Counted from the first letter of the stretch, positions 32,574-40,046 are shown. The stretch: DNA of 51,775 bases from a virus (IMGVR_UViG_3300021067_000053:1-51775); one strand, 5' to 3'. The notes: generated by a model from the letters alone, not told the origin. Program-made: numbers and translations.

Positions 32574-32869
32574 GGCTTCGCCCTCCGGGTGCGGAACTCC
32601 TCGGACAGCTTGTTGAAGGCGGCGGTGTGCTCGGAGGCCATCACCTTGACCGTCGCCGAGAACTCCTTCGCCATCGCCTCCATCTTCTCGTCCTTCTTCT
32701 CGTTGGCCCGCCACAGTATCCTGAGGGCCGCGATGACCAGCAGGAGGAAGGCGATGGGGAGGCCGAGGTCTTTCACGAGGTCGGGGGCGGCGGCCTGGAA
32801 GGCGACCATCACCCCGGCCAGCGCCACCACGACCGCGCCCCCGCCGACCTCCGCCAAGCGTACGTACAT
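32570..32869 (-). CDS. Membrane protein with two spans and charged tail
   Basis: A 99-residue protein: two hydrophobic spans (residues 8-26 and 36-52), then a charged helix (residues 55-98). ATG 32869 lies right after AAGGGGGGAGG. Plausible holin-like or lysis regulator; it overlaps the next gene by four bases. Confidence 0.62.
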   Translation of the reverse strand: MYVRLAEVGGGAVVVALAGVMVAFQAAAPDLVKDLGLPIAFLLLVIAALRILWRANEKKDEKMEAMAKEFSATVKVMASEHTAAFNKLSEEFRTRRAKP

Positions 32870-32878
32870 CCTCCCCCC

Positions 32879-33193
32879 TTACTCCGCGGGCGGCCCCGAG
32901 AGCCTCCGCATTTCCGTTTCGAGCGGCCACCGCTCGGCCTTCTCCGCCCGCGCCTTCCAGTAGTCGCGGTCTTCCTTCAGCGCCTCGGCCAGCTCCTTCA
33001 GCCCCGTCACGGCCGCCGACTCGTTCTCGCGCCGGATGCGCGCCCGTATCTCCCGCCGCTGCCAGATGTTGAGCGCGCGGTCGGCCGGGGCCCTGCGTAG
33101 TTCCAGCCGGTAGCGCAGGTAGCCCAACAGCCCGCCCGCCGCGAGGAAGGTGAGCGCGTAGCCGAGCCCCGAGAGGTATGTGGCGTCGTGCAT
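32879..33193 (-). CDS. N-anchored coiled protein, Rz-like i-spanin candidate
   Basis: A 104-residue protein: N-terminal span (residues 9-27) and a long charged helical periplasm-type region (residues 30-100) rich in Arg, Glu and Ala. This is the shape of an i-spanin. An outer-membrane partner lipoprotein is not clear; the 26-residue and other microproteins nearby lack a lipobox. ATG 33193 is coupled to the upstream gene (TGAGATG). Confidence 0.58.
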   Translation of the reverse strand: MHDATYLSGLGYALTFLAAGGLLGYLRYRLELRRAPADRALNIWQRREIRARIRRENESAAVTGLKELAEALKEDRDYWKARAEKAERWPLETEMRRLSGPPAE

Positions 33194-33194
33194 C

Positions 33195-33701
33195 TCATGT
33201 GCGGGGCTCTGTGCGTAGCGCGCCAGAGAGGATGGCTTTAGCTTCCTTCGCTTCTTCCCACTCCTCGACGGTGATGAGCACGTGGCGCGCCTGCTCTTTG
33301 ACCGCCTCCGTCGCCGAGAAGTCGAAGACCGTGAACGGGTCGAACGGGCGGTCGCCGCGCGCCCGCTCGGGGCGGACGGGGAAGGCCCGGCCCACGACGA
33401 CCGGCGAGATGGTAACGGCCTTGCGGCCCCCGGTGTCGCGGTGGACGATGCGGCAGAAGTCCTCGGCCTCTTCGAGCGTCCTGTAGGTGCCGCCGTCTTC
33501 GAGGCCGTTGGGGTTCGACAGCGGGGCGGAGCGGCGCAAAAGGTTCGCCAGCCGGGTCGCCCACCTGAGCAACCAGTACCCGGCCCCGCGCTCCCGCATC
33601 CAGACCTGCCACAGCGTCCCCTGCTCGCCGTCGTACGGGAGCAGCGCCGCCCACCCGACGGGGCGGGCCTCGGCGGTCAGTCTTAGCGCCTCGGTTACCA
33701 T
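33195..33701 (-). CDS. Hypothetical protein (168 aa)
   Basis: Unrecognised. Two starts lie in tandem (ATGATG); the second at 33701 is used here and overlaps the stop of the upstream gene. The protein has an aromatic N-terminal third (LWQVWMRERGAGYWLLRW), and conserved-looking YRTLEEAEDFCRIVHRDTG and ITVEEWEEAKEAKAIL segments. No signal peptide or enzyme motif. Placed in the membrane-protein run, so it may act with the lysis genes. Confidence 0.65.
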   Translation of the reverse strand: MVTEALRLTAEARPVGWAALLPYDGEQGTLWQVWMRERGAGYWLLRWATRLANLLRRSAPLSNPNGLEDGGTYRTLEEAEDFCRIVHRDTGGRKAVTISPVVVGRAFPVRPERARGDRPFDPFTVFDFSATEAVKEQARHVLITVEEWEEAKEAKAILSGALRTEPRT

Positions 33702-33952
33702 CACTGCGGGTCGTGAATCACGCCGCCGGAGTTCAGCACCTCGCCCCCCAGCTCCGACACCTTCGCGGCCGTAGCCTGCACGGCGGCGCTCAGCACCTGG
33801 TTCTCCTGCGACGGGTTCAACTCGTCACCCGAGTATTGGACGGTGACTTCCACTTTGATTTCCGCCACGCCTTCGCTCCTCGCTTTCCTATTCGTCATGG
33901 CTATTAGGGCGAGCGCGGCCAGTGCGCCCGCGGTGAATTTCCGTCTCGTCAC
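33701..33952 (-). CDS. Exported protein with Tat-like signal (83 aa)
   Basis: Begins MTRRKFTAGALAALALIA: a twin Arg at positions 3-4 before a hydrophobic core, followed by a likely cleavage near residue 26. The mature part (about 57 residues) is an acidic beta/alpha domain (KVEVTVQYSGDELN...). An exported protein in this cluster is compatible with envelope attack or with a structural role; it is not recognised. Confidence 0.62.
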   Translation of the reverse strand: MTRRKFTAGALAALALIAMTNRKARSEGVAEIKVEVTVQYSGDELNPSQENQVLSAAVQATAAKVSELGGEVLNSGGVIHDPQ

Positions 33953-34076
33953 GGCCTTTGGTACTCTCTACCGGCTGTGACGCTCTGGGTTTTACGGCTC
34001 TAGCGTTGCAGCAAGGGGGCGGGTCGGTCGGTAGCCGGCTCGCCCTCGGGTGTCTCCGGCGCGTTGCCGGAGAGAA

Positions 34077-34208
34077 TCAGTTTTCACTTATGCCGGCCGC
34101 CCAATCACCTACGCGGCGCGGCAGCAGCCTTGGCGGATTCTTTACGCCGAGTCGGTGGCGCAGGATGAACCACCACCAGAACGCGGCTTTACGCAGTAGG
34201 TACTTCAT
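34077..34208 (-). CDS. Small basic protein (43 aa)
   Basis: ATG 34208 is one base after the stop of the next gene upstream (TGAGATG). Sequence starts MKYLLRKAAFWWWFILRHRL, one aromatic hydrophobic patch in a basic context. Could be a membrane-associated peptide. Confidence 0.5.
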   Translation of the reverse strand: MKYLLRKAAFWWWFILRHRLGVKNPPRLLPRRVGDWAAGISEN

Positions 34209-34209
34209 C

Positions 34210-34383
34210 TCAGTGGGCGACCTCTGCCGCCTCTGCCGCCTCCACGTCCGCCAGTACTTCTTCGGGCGTCCGCGGGTCTTCACAGTCAACCAGCACGGGG
34301 CCGCACCAGCACGCGGGGTCGTCCGCGTCGTGCTCGCCGGGGTAGTCCCGGTGGACGATGACGGTGAAGCCCTCTTCAGGCAT
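34210..34383 (-). CDS. Small acidic phage protein (57 aa)
   Basis: Starts MPEEGFTVIVHRDYPGEHDADD; contains PACWCGP, a motif common in small phage proteins of unknown role (HD.DPACWCGP..V). The ATG at 34383 overlaps the upstream gene by eight bases. Confidence 0.65.
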   Translation of the reverse strand: MPEEGFTVIVHRDYPGEHDADDPACWCGPVLVDCEDPRTPEEVLADVEAAEAAEVAH

Positions 34384-34666
34384 AGAACCTCGGGGAAGGC
34401 GGCGCGGGCGCCTGACGGCGTGGCGCCCGCTTCACCCCTTCGCCCTCGCCCGTCTTCCCGTTGCGTAGGGCGTGCTCGCGCTTGACCTCGGCGGGCACGA
34501 ACTCCGCCATGAACATGAACAGTTTTTCGACGTAAGCCGCGACGGCCCGCGCCTCGCGCGGCTCTGCCTCGCCGTTCGCCAGCTTGGCGGAAAGTCTCTG
34601 GGCGGCGTCGCGGCTATGTACCGCAGCGGCGAAATCCTTAACGGCGTCCTCGCTCACCTTCTTCAT
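34376..34666 (-). CDS. Hypothetical helical protein (96 aa)
   Basis: ATG 34666 follows GAGGACGACGAG. Highly charged, helical, with MKKVSEDAVKDFAAAV at the start and a Pro-rich C-terminus. It is the first gene of the leftward membrane/lysis and late block downstream of the 34667-34995 gap. Unrecognised. Confidence 0.62.
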   Translation of the reverse strand: MKKVSEDAVKDFAAAVHSRDAAQRLSAKLANGEAEPREARAVAAYVEKLFMFMAEFVPAEVKREHALRNGKTGEGEGVKRAPRRQAPAPPSPRFYA

Positions 34667-34995
34667 CTCGTCGTCCTCACAGGATGTCCGCGGGGGCGGC
34701 GGCGATTGACACAGAAGAGGGCAGCAGGTCGTATACCCTCGTCGCCACAGCCCCCGGGATATGGAGCCCCACAAATGAAAAGCCCACCGCTGTCCGTCGG
34801 AAGTCTTTCGACTCAGGACGGAATCAAACGGTGAGCGGGGTGCTGGCTGTTGCCAGTCCGGGGCTCTATGAAGTTGTTGGTCGGGCTAGGTATCGGCCGC
34901 CAGAGTTATTGAGGCCGAACGTTGCTCCACTGTCTAGGTGTGGATTCGCGCGGCTCTTGGATGTCATACAACGACCGACTGCCCCTAGCCCGAGG
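34667..34995. other. Gene-free region with long inverted repeat
   Basis: No supportable gene. A perfect 10-bp inverted repeat, tcgggctagg (34881-34890) and cctagcccga (34984-34993), encloses about 93 bases with a shorter internal repeat (cggcc/ggccg). A TATACG box (minus strand, about 34733-34738) could drive the 34666 gene. Possible small RNA or leader; only inverted repeats support it. Confidence 0.4.
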
Positions 34996-35247
34996 TCAAT
35001 CCCTTGAATACCTAACCCCGAAAGTCTCCTCGTAAAGTTTGACCCTTCGGTTAAGGTCGCGCCACTCCTGACGTTCAATCTCGGTCATGGCCCGAGACGA
35101 CTTGCGGGTCGGGCTCATTGTACTACAACTTTTCGCGCCCGCCCCCTCATTTTTCGGCATCGTGTTGCCACACCTCGCGCAGTCCGCCGGGTTCACCACA
35201 TCCGGCTTCCGCAACTCCGACGGGCAGTCACAGTAGAACAGACTCAC
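34996..35247 (-). CDS. Zinc-finger-like small protein (83 aa)
   Basis: Starts VSLFYCDCPSELRKP, with CxC and CxxC (CARCGN) pairs, then a charged C-terminal helix (MTEIERQEWRDLNRRVKLYEE). GTG 35247 overlaps the upstream stop (GTGA) and has GGAGG eight bases before. Function unknown. Confidence 0.65.
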   Translation of the reverse strand: MSLFYCDCPSELRKPDVVNPADCARCGNTMPKNEGAGAKSCSTMSPTRKSSRAMTEIERQEWRDLNRRVKLYEETFGVRYSRD

Positions 35248-35441
35248 CCCTCGCGCCTCCGCTCTCCGAGAGGGCCTTCCCAGTCCTGAAGGGGAACGAT
35301 GTCAGGGCCGCCCGTCTCCTCGACCATGCGGACGTACTCCCACACCCCGGCCGGCACTTCGGAGAGGGCCTTGACGAAGGAGCGCATGGGCTCGGCCGCG
35401 GGCGGCAGTTCTTCCGCAGTCTGGATTGCAGGGGTGTCCAC
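35244..35441 (-). CDS. Hypothetical acidic protein (65 aa)
   Basis: GTG 35441 follows GGAGGAG. Acidic and helical, ends ERRREG. No motif. Coupled to the neighbours. Confidence 0.6.
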   Translation of the reverse strand: MDTPAIQTAEELPPAAEPMRSFVKALSEVPAGVWEYVRMVEETGGPDIVPLQDWEGPLGERRREG

Positions 35442-35456
35442 CTTAAAACTCCTCCG

Positions 35457-35579
35457 TCACGGCTTCATCAGCCAATGAATAATCGCGTCGTGGATGTCCG
35501 GCTCGCCGACCAAAAGAACAATCAGCACGAGCAGGAACATGAAGAACGAGAAAGTCGAGACGCCGCCGTTTTCATCCAT
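35457..35579 (-). CDS. Single-span membrane microprotein (40 aa)
   Basis: ATG 35579 with a GAGGTG site. MDENGGVSTF precedes one hydrophobic span (SFFMFLLVLIVLLVG) and an outside/inside tail DIHDAIIHWLMKP. Small phage membrane peptide of unknown role. Confidence 0.6.
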   Translation of the reverse strand: MDENGGVSTFSFFMFLLVLIVLLVGEPDIHDAIIHWLMKP

Positions 35580-35587
35580 GCCACACC

Positions 35588-35869
35588 TCACAGCCCCACC
35601 GCCTTCAACGCCTGCTCCACGGTCTCGACCACGACAACCTGACCAAGCCACGCGCGATGCCAGCGCGTCTCGTCAACCGTCAGCCTCCGCGCGGACGGCC
35701 TCTTGCTGCCGTCCTTCACCTCAAGCAGCGTGTTGACGCCGCGCAGGCCGACGAGCAGGTCGGGGCAGCCACACCCTACCGGGGCGAGGCTCTGCACGCT
35801 CGCCCCGGCGCGCCGCAACGCCTCGACGATTTCGGCGTGGTTCGAGTCGGTTCTCGCGGCTCTCCTCAT
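35588..35869 (-). CDS. VRR-NUC-like nuclease
   Basis: A 93-residue PD-(D/E)XK nuclease. D37 (CPDLLVG), E50 and K52 (LLEVKDG) are in the right spacing, after an N-terminal helix (RTDSNHAEIVEALRRAGASV) typical of the VRR-NUC and related phage nucleases. A role in replication or recombination of the phage genome is likely; Holliday-junction resolvase activity cannot be claimed from motif alone. It overlaps the upstream gene by four bases. Confidence 0.8.
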   Translation of the reverse strand: MRRAARTDSNHAEIVEALRRAGASVQSLAPVGCGCPDLLVGLRGVNTLLEVKDGSKRPSARRLTVDETRWHRAWLGQVVVVETVEQALKAVGL

Positions 35870-36306
35870 TCCTCTCCTTCGAGGGCGTCGGCGGCGCGTC
35901 GGAGGGCGTTGCGCGTTCTGTTCTCACGGTCCGCCGCCAGATTCAACCGGGCGTCGTCCTCCGCCGTCGGGTTGGCGTTGCGAACGAAATAAGGGTCGAG
36001 GGCCGTCTGCAAAACTTCGTCGGCCTCCCGCCACTTGAGCAGCGCGCGGAGGGCGGTGCGTTCGGGCGCGCGTCCGTGCCAATCCTCGACGGGCGGCGGT
36101 ATGTCGCGGCCCGCACGCAGCGACGCTTCGAGCCAGTTGTGCATCGCCTCGGCCAGATTCGCGTACGCCTCGTCAACGGTGTCACCCAGCGAATAGCACC
36201 CGGGCAGTTCGCGGACGTAGGCGCTGAACCCGCCGCCCTCTTCCGGCACGAGGCAACGGCTGTACGGCATCGCCATCAATTCTGAAATGCGCGTCTCCTC
36301 ACTCAT
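35866..36306 (-). CDS. HicB-like antitoxin-domain protein
   Basis: A 146-residue protein. Residues about 10-65 (PYSRCLVPEEGGGFSAYVRELPGCYSLGDTVDEAYANLAEAMHNWLE) match the HicB fold: a beta-hairpin, PGC turn and helix. The C-terminal half is a charged helical extension. A HicA toxin is not next to it, so it may be a solitary regulator that blocks host toxins or a DNA-binding repressor. Tandem ATG ATG; the second (36306) overlaps the previous stop. Confidence 0.78.
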   Translation of the reverse strand: MSEETRISELMAMPYSRCLVPEEGGGFSAYVRELPGCYSLGDTVDEAYANLAEAMHNWLEASLRAGRDIPPPVEDWHGRAPERTALRALLKWREADEVLQTALDPYFVRNANPTAEDDARLNLAADRENRTRNALRRAADALEGEE

Positions 36307-36575
36307 CACTCTTCGCCTTTCCCCTCGGAGCGGGCGCGGAGCCCGACCACGTGCAGGAAGCCCTTGCGCTGAAGGTCGAGCAGTTCGGCGTGCGTCAGGT
36401 AGTCGCAGCAGTCCCCCGCCGTCCCGTAGTGGCTCCCCTGCTGGTGAATGAGGGCGTGCAGCTTCTTCTTCGTCGGACGCTTCGTGTCCAGTTCCACGCG
36501 CGAGCAGCGCACCGTGTAGACGTGGCCGTGCGGACGCAGTTGGATGTCTCGGAGTATGCGGACGTGTGATTTCAT
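36306..36575 (-). CDS. Hypothetical protein (89 aa)
   Basis: Basic, with a strand-rich first half (VRILRDIQLRPHGHVYTVRCSRVEL) and HALIHQQGSHYG, CCDYLTHAELLDLQRKG. It is too large for HicA and lacks the HicA start, so it is not an obvious toxin partner of the next gene. Confidence 0.62.
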   Translation of the reverse strand: MKSHVRILRDIQLRPHGHVYTVRCSRVELDTKRPTKKKLHALIHQQGSHYGTAGDCCDYLTHAELLDLQRKGFLHVVGLRARSEGKGEE

Positions 36576-36588
36576 GAATCGCAGCCTT

Positions 36589-36789
36589 TCACCATTTCAG
36601 CAAGTAGTAGCCCGCCGCCTTGTACAGCTCAGTAAAGTCCTCGTCCCACGGGATGAATGCGAAAATCGCGTCGTGCATGGCCCACTCCCTGCGGCAGCGC
36701 AGACAGCCCACGCGGCGCTGGAACCGGTCGAACTCCTGCACGACTAAATATTGATGGCCCAACAGAGAGCAGAGGAACCTCGGCAGCAT
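36589..36789 (-). CDS. DUF1660-like small zinc protein
   Basis: A 66-residue protein: MLPRFLCSLLGHQYL then CLRC, the C..LGH...C..C pattern of DUF1660 phage proteins. Function unknown. Confidence 0.68.
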   Translation of the reverse strand: MLPRFLCSLLGHQYLVVQEFDRFQRRVGCLRCRREWAMHDAIFAFIPWDEDFTELYKAAGYYLLKW

Positions 36790-36791
36790 CG

Positions 36792-37307
36792 TTATTTCAG
36801 CCCCCTCAATTCGTTCAAGACGAAGTGCATCTTGATAATCTTACGGTGGACGGCGTTCGGGTCGCTGAAGATGTCGCCGCGCGCCACGTAGACCGCCTCC
36901 GCGTCCTGAATCAATCTGTCAACCTTCTCCCGCTCGGCGGCGGCTCCTCTCGCTTCGGCCGAGGCGAGGGCGGCGCGAGCCTCTAACAACTGCCGCTCAA
37001 AATCCCTCGCCGTCCAATTCGCCAGATACCGCCCCAGCGGCACGCCCTGTCGGCGGCACTCTTCGACGTTATGGCGGGCGGCGGCCTCTGCCTGCTGGCA
37101 GCGGCGGTTGAGTTCGGACTTTTTGACGCGCAGCCTCCGCACTTCGGCCGCGACGAGCAGTAGGTCGGAGAGTGCGAGCGCGAAGTCACCCAGCGTGCCC
37201 GGCGGGACATGAAAGGCTTTGAACCTCGCCGCCCTCTCTTCGATGGCGCACAGTTCGGCCTCGGCCAACGGCCGCGCCTCCCGTTCGGCGGTTCGGGTGG
37301 TTGTCAT
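36792..37307 (-). CDS. Coiled-coil protein (171 aa)
   Basis: Mostly helical with long heptad-like stretches (residues 50-95 and 105-150, rich in Glu, Arg, Ala). No enzyme motif. The 156-base gap upstream (37308-37463) shows no gene. Could be a DNA-binding accessory or structural helper. Confidence 0.65.
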   Translation of the reverse strand: MTTTRTAEREARPLAEAELCAIEERAARFKAFHVPPGTLGDFALALSDLLLVAAEVRRLRVKKSELNRRCQQAEAAARHNVEECRRQGVPLGRYLANWTARDFERQLLEARAALASAEARGAAAEREKVDRLIQDAEAVYVARGDIFSDPNAVHRKIIKMHFVLNELRGLK

Positions 37308-37463
37308 GTGTTCGTCACCGTGTCGAGGAGGGGGTCACGAAGTGTTGTTCCGGCGGCGGGAGCGGATTCGCGCGACCCCTCTGCCGCGCTGGTTGTTTGG
37401 AATCCCACAGGCCACCTTCCTTTCTTCGGTTGGAGTAGTTACCCCGCCGCCGGAAACTTGAGA

Positions 37464-38369
37464 TCATCTGCGCATCGGGACGACGTTCGCCGCCTTCGGG
37501 GGCGGTGAATGACTCGCCGCCTGGACATTTCCGACTTTCGCCTGCGCCTGTGCCGCGCTGCGGATCGTCGCCCACTGGCTGCGCGGAACCTTCGGCGCGA
37601 GTTGGCGATCTACGTCCGCGATGTCCGCGCCCTCGCGGAGCATGGTGGCGACTTTCGTGATGAGACTTTGGGACTCTTCGGGTGTGAGTTCCGATTTCAC
37701 CGTGGCGGCTGTCGCGCCAACCTTGTCAAGTTGGTCGGCTATGATTTCGTCATAGCGCCCATCCCGACTGTTCGTCAGCCAACCGTCTCCAAGACCGTTC
37801 TTTGCCGCGTGCGCCTTCCGTTGTTCGAAACTGAACCGAGACTTACCCACACACACACCGGCGTCAGCCGGCTTCGCGCGCGCGGTGTGTGTGTGTTCTT
37901 TATCTGTAGAAGTTCTTAAAGCCTTAGAAGGCGCAACTTTCGTGCCGGTAAAATCTGCACCTTTCGGGTCGGATAAGGGTGCAGATTTTGCACCTATCCC
38001 GGAAGAATCTGCACCTTTCTTCTCCGCTTCGGGCTTATCCTCCGGTATAGGTGCAACCGTTGCACGTTTATCGGATGCGTGCAGATTTTGCACCTTTTCT
38101 AAGAGGGGGGAGATGTCGAAGTCGAAGGTGTGACCGCGCCCCGCGCCTTCCCTTTCCGTCGCTAACTCCTTCAGCTCGTCGCGCAGTTCACGGATGGCGT
38201 ACTTGACTGTTCGTTCGCTGGCGTTGGCCTCCTGGCAGAGTTGGGCTATGGGGAGGGCGCCGACGTGCCCGCGTTCATTTGAATGAGAGGCGAGCACGAG
38301 AAGCACCATGCGCGCCGCGTTGGCGGAGCGTGAGTGCGTGAGGACGGCTTGTACGGCGGCGCAGTTCAC
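37464..38369 (-). CDS. Lambda O-like replication initiator candidate
   Basis: A 301-residue protein. Residues 1-75 form a winged helix (RMVLLVLASHSNERGHVGALPIAQLCQ, then ERTVKYAIRELRDEL), typical of the N-terminal DNA-binding domain of phage initiators. A low-complexity linker (residues 95-165) rich in KGADSSG-like repeats follows, and a C-terminal helical domain (residues 185-270) with LTPEESQSLITKVATML. The linker's DNA carries a dyad array at 37954-38093. Lambda O has exactly this order: DNA-binding, iteron-coded linker, helicase-loader contact. Confidence 0.68.
   Translation of the reverse strand: MNCAAVQAVLTHSRSANAARMVLLVLASHSNERGHVGALPIAQLCQEANASERTVKYAIRELRDELKELATEREGAGRGHTFDFDISPLLEKVQNLHASDKRATVAPIPEDKPEAEKKGADSSGIGAKSAPLSDPKGADFTGTKVAPSKALRTSTDKEHTHTARAKPADAGVCVGKSRFSFEQRKAHAAKNGLGDGWLTNSRDGRYDEIIADQLDKVGATAATVKSELTPEESQSLITKVATMLREGADIADVDRQLAPKVPRSQWATIRSAAQAQAKVGNVQAASHSPPPKAANVVPMRR
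37954..38093. promoter_or_regulatory. Intragenic dyad/iteron array (GTGCA-N5-TGCAC)
   Basis: Three dyads of GTGCA-N5-TGCAC type are at 37979-37993, 38051-38065 and 38079-38093. Two half-sites TCTGCACCTTTC are at 37954-37965 and 38008-38019. They lie in the linker of the 37464-38369 gene and are the likely initiator sites or a second origin. Confidence 0.6.
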
Positions 38370-38941
38370 CCTTCAGCCTCCGTCCGCCTGTTCATATAAA
38401 CGTCCGGGAAAGCTTTCCAACGGGGTACGCCGGTGCCCTGCACCTTTTTAAGATGGAGATAGATCAACTCGAAAGATTCGAGCTCGATGTCCGGGTCGTC
38501 TAGCGCGGATAAGTCGAGCGTTTTAGCTCTGAGGGGTGCGTACGCATCACGGGGAAGTGGATTGACCTCTCCGTAAAAGAAAGGGATGTTTATGGGGGCG
38601 TACCTGGCGGCTTGAGTCAGGTGCTCTTTGAGTTTCAGGGTTTCGTGGCATTCAAAAAAGTCTGGCAGCGCCTCGGTCGCGTCAATGGCCGCTTGTATTT
38701 TAGCCTCTACCCGTTCGGCGATATAGTTGCGGTACTCCTCCACGTCACGCCCGCCTTTACGGCGGTTGCACTTTCGGCAAGCGAGAACCAGATTTGATAG
38801 CTCATCGTTGCCACCCTGCGAGCGGGGTAGCATGTGGTCTGGTTCCCACGCCGAAAATGGGTCAACTTCAATGCCGCAGTAATAGCAGCGTCCGTTACAT
38901 CCGTTATAAATCTGGCCGAGGAAGGGGCGCGTGAAAGCCAT
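38366..38941 (-). CDS. HNH endonuclease with structured leader
   Basis: A 191-residue protein. HNH motif at residues 15-62: C19, C22, D35-H36, N50 and C55, C58, N59 (CYYCG, EPDHMLPRS, LACRKCNRR). The C-terminal 120 residues are helical and unassigned. ATG 38941 has a GGGGAGAAACCG site. The frame is open upstream to 39166, where another ATG follows AAGGAA, giving an N-terminal extension; the strong promoter downstream of that ATG and the RNA structure favour 38941. It could be a homing-type or accessory nuclease. Confidence 0.78.
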   Translation of the reverse strand: MAFTRPFLGQIYNGCNGRCYYCGIEVDPFSAWEPDHMLPRSQGGNDELSNLVLACRKCNRRKGGRDVEEYRNYIAERVEAKIQAAIDATEALPDFFECHETLKLKEHLTQAARYAPINIPFFYGEVNPLPRDAYAPLRAKTLDLSALDDPDIELESFELIYLHLKKVQGTGVPRWKAFPDVYMNRRTEAEG

Positions 38942-38964
38942 CGGTTTCTCCCCGCGCCCTGAAA

Positions 38965-39146
38965 GCACAAAAACCCGCACCGACAAGGCGCTCTCACCCG
39001 TTCTTGCGACAGAGACAGGTAAAGGACGCCCGCCGGTGCGGGCATTTCTGCGAACCGAGAGATTCGATGTTAAAGAACGGGGTTGAAAAGACCTCTCCAA
39101 AATAGAAAAGCCTCTACCCGTCTCTGTCGCACCTCGGATTATAGCA
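38965..39146 (-). promoter_or_regulatory. Promoter and structured leader of the HNH gene
   Basis: A perfect extended -10 TGCTATAAT lies at 39146-39138 (minus). About 190 bases of leader precede the HNH start. Two 20-base arms at 39111-39130 and 39006-39025 pair fully if two G-U pairs are allowed. A hairpin with a six-bp stem lies at 39028-39043. A nine-bp pairing of 39034-39042 with 38974-38982 competes with it, and the second partner is followed by TTTTTG, as in an attenuator. Confidence 0.5.
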
Positions 39147-39191
39147 GATGTGCTAAACGGTTGCATCAAAAATTCCTTTCGCCCTATAGCC

Positions 39192-40046
39192 TCACACCCG
39201 AGACATAAGGTCATCTATGGCGCCATCCTTCAACGTGCAAAGCCAGTCCACCGCCTCGGAAGGTAGGCGAAACCATTCACCGTTCGTCCGGTAGTGCTTG
39301 AATTTATTGTGAAGGAATTTTTCGGCAATAGCGGCGTCGCTTACAACGGCCACCTGATGCCTTAACTTAACAGGATATGGGAGCTGAATGCCGAGAGTCC
39401 TGACGCGCGCCGGTACGTCTTTGCTTCGTCCGATCTTGAAATGCCCGTCCGGTGACTGTAGGAGGTATACGTAGCCGTTTGGTTTATTGAGGCCAAGGAA
39501 ATTTTCAAGTGCTTGCTTCGCGTTAAAAGAGTCCCCTGAGAATTTCGCAGCTCCCTTGATTGCAAACCAAAATTCACTTGCCAGTTTGTGGCAGTCACCC
39601 CTGCCCTGTGATGAGGGTGTCGCTATCCATAATTCTTTCCCGAGCGAGTATGCGTAGCCCAGCTCAAAGAGGGTGCCGTACGCGCTCAGTTCGTCCAGCC
39701 AAGCGAAAACGATATCCGCGCGGTGGACGGCGTGCAGACACTTCTTAAATACTCTACCCCTCCTAACTTCCGGCAGTTCGTCAATCTGGAAGCAAGCTGC
39801 GCCGTCAAGGGCCTGCCCATGCTGGCATGGCCCATGCGCACAGCCATGATCGTCGGAGATGAAGTAAGGGCCAACATAGTCATGCGCAGTAAAAATTGAG
39901 TTAGGCAGTTCGCCCCATGAGTAAGACGAATCGTATTCGTCCCCCCATTCGGCATTCCGCAGGCCGTTAACGATTTCGTGACGCCAATCGTTAATGCCTA
40001 TCTTGCCGGCGAAATAAAACTTCATCAGTTCGCTCACTTTCTCCAT
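39192..40046 (-). CDS. Nucleoside deoxyribosyltransferase-like domain fused to GIY-YIG
   Basis: A 284-residue two-domain protein. Residues 8-165 resemble DUF4406/nucleoside 2-deoxyribosyltransferases: FYFAGKIG at the start, ADIVFAWLD at 110-117, and a catalytic-type Glu128 in LFELGYAYSLGK. Residues 191-273 (GYVYLLQSPDGHFKIGRSKD and following) are a T5orf172-type GIY-YIG nuclease/helper. The pair is unusual and may join base exchange or nucleotide-modification sensing to DNA cleavage. Starts at 40046 and 40025 are both weak; the domain begins at the second Met. Confidence 0.72.
   Translation of the reverse strand: MEKVSELMKFYFAGKIGINDWRHEIVNGLRNAEWGDEYDSSYSWGELPNSIFTAHDYVGPYFISDDHGCAHGPCQHGQALDGAACFQIDELPEVRRGRVFKKCLHAVHRADIVFAWLDELSAYGTLFELGYAYSLGKELWIATPSSQGRGDCHKLASEFWFAIKGAAKFSGDSFNAKQALENFLGLNKPNGYVYLLQSPDGHFKIGRSKDVPARVRTLGIQLPYPVKLRHQVAVVSDAAIAEKFLHNKFKHYRTNGEWFRLPSEAVDWLCTLKDGAIDDLMSRV

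Noticed and set aside
35866-36575. Complete HicAB toxin-antitoxin pair
   Set aside because: The neighbour of the HicB-like protein is too long and lacks the HicA motif, so only a HicB-like protein is claimed.
38366-39146. IscB/HEARO-type RNA-guided nuclease
   Set aside because: The protein has HNH but no RuvC parts and is too short; the leader is only a candidate cis-acting RNA.
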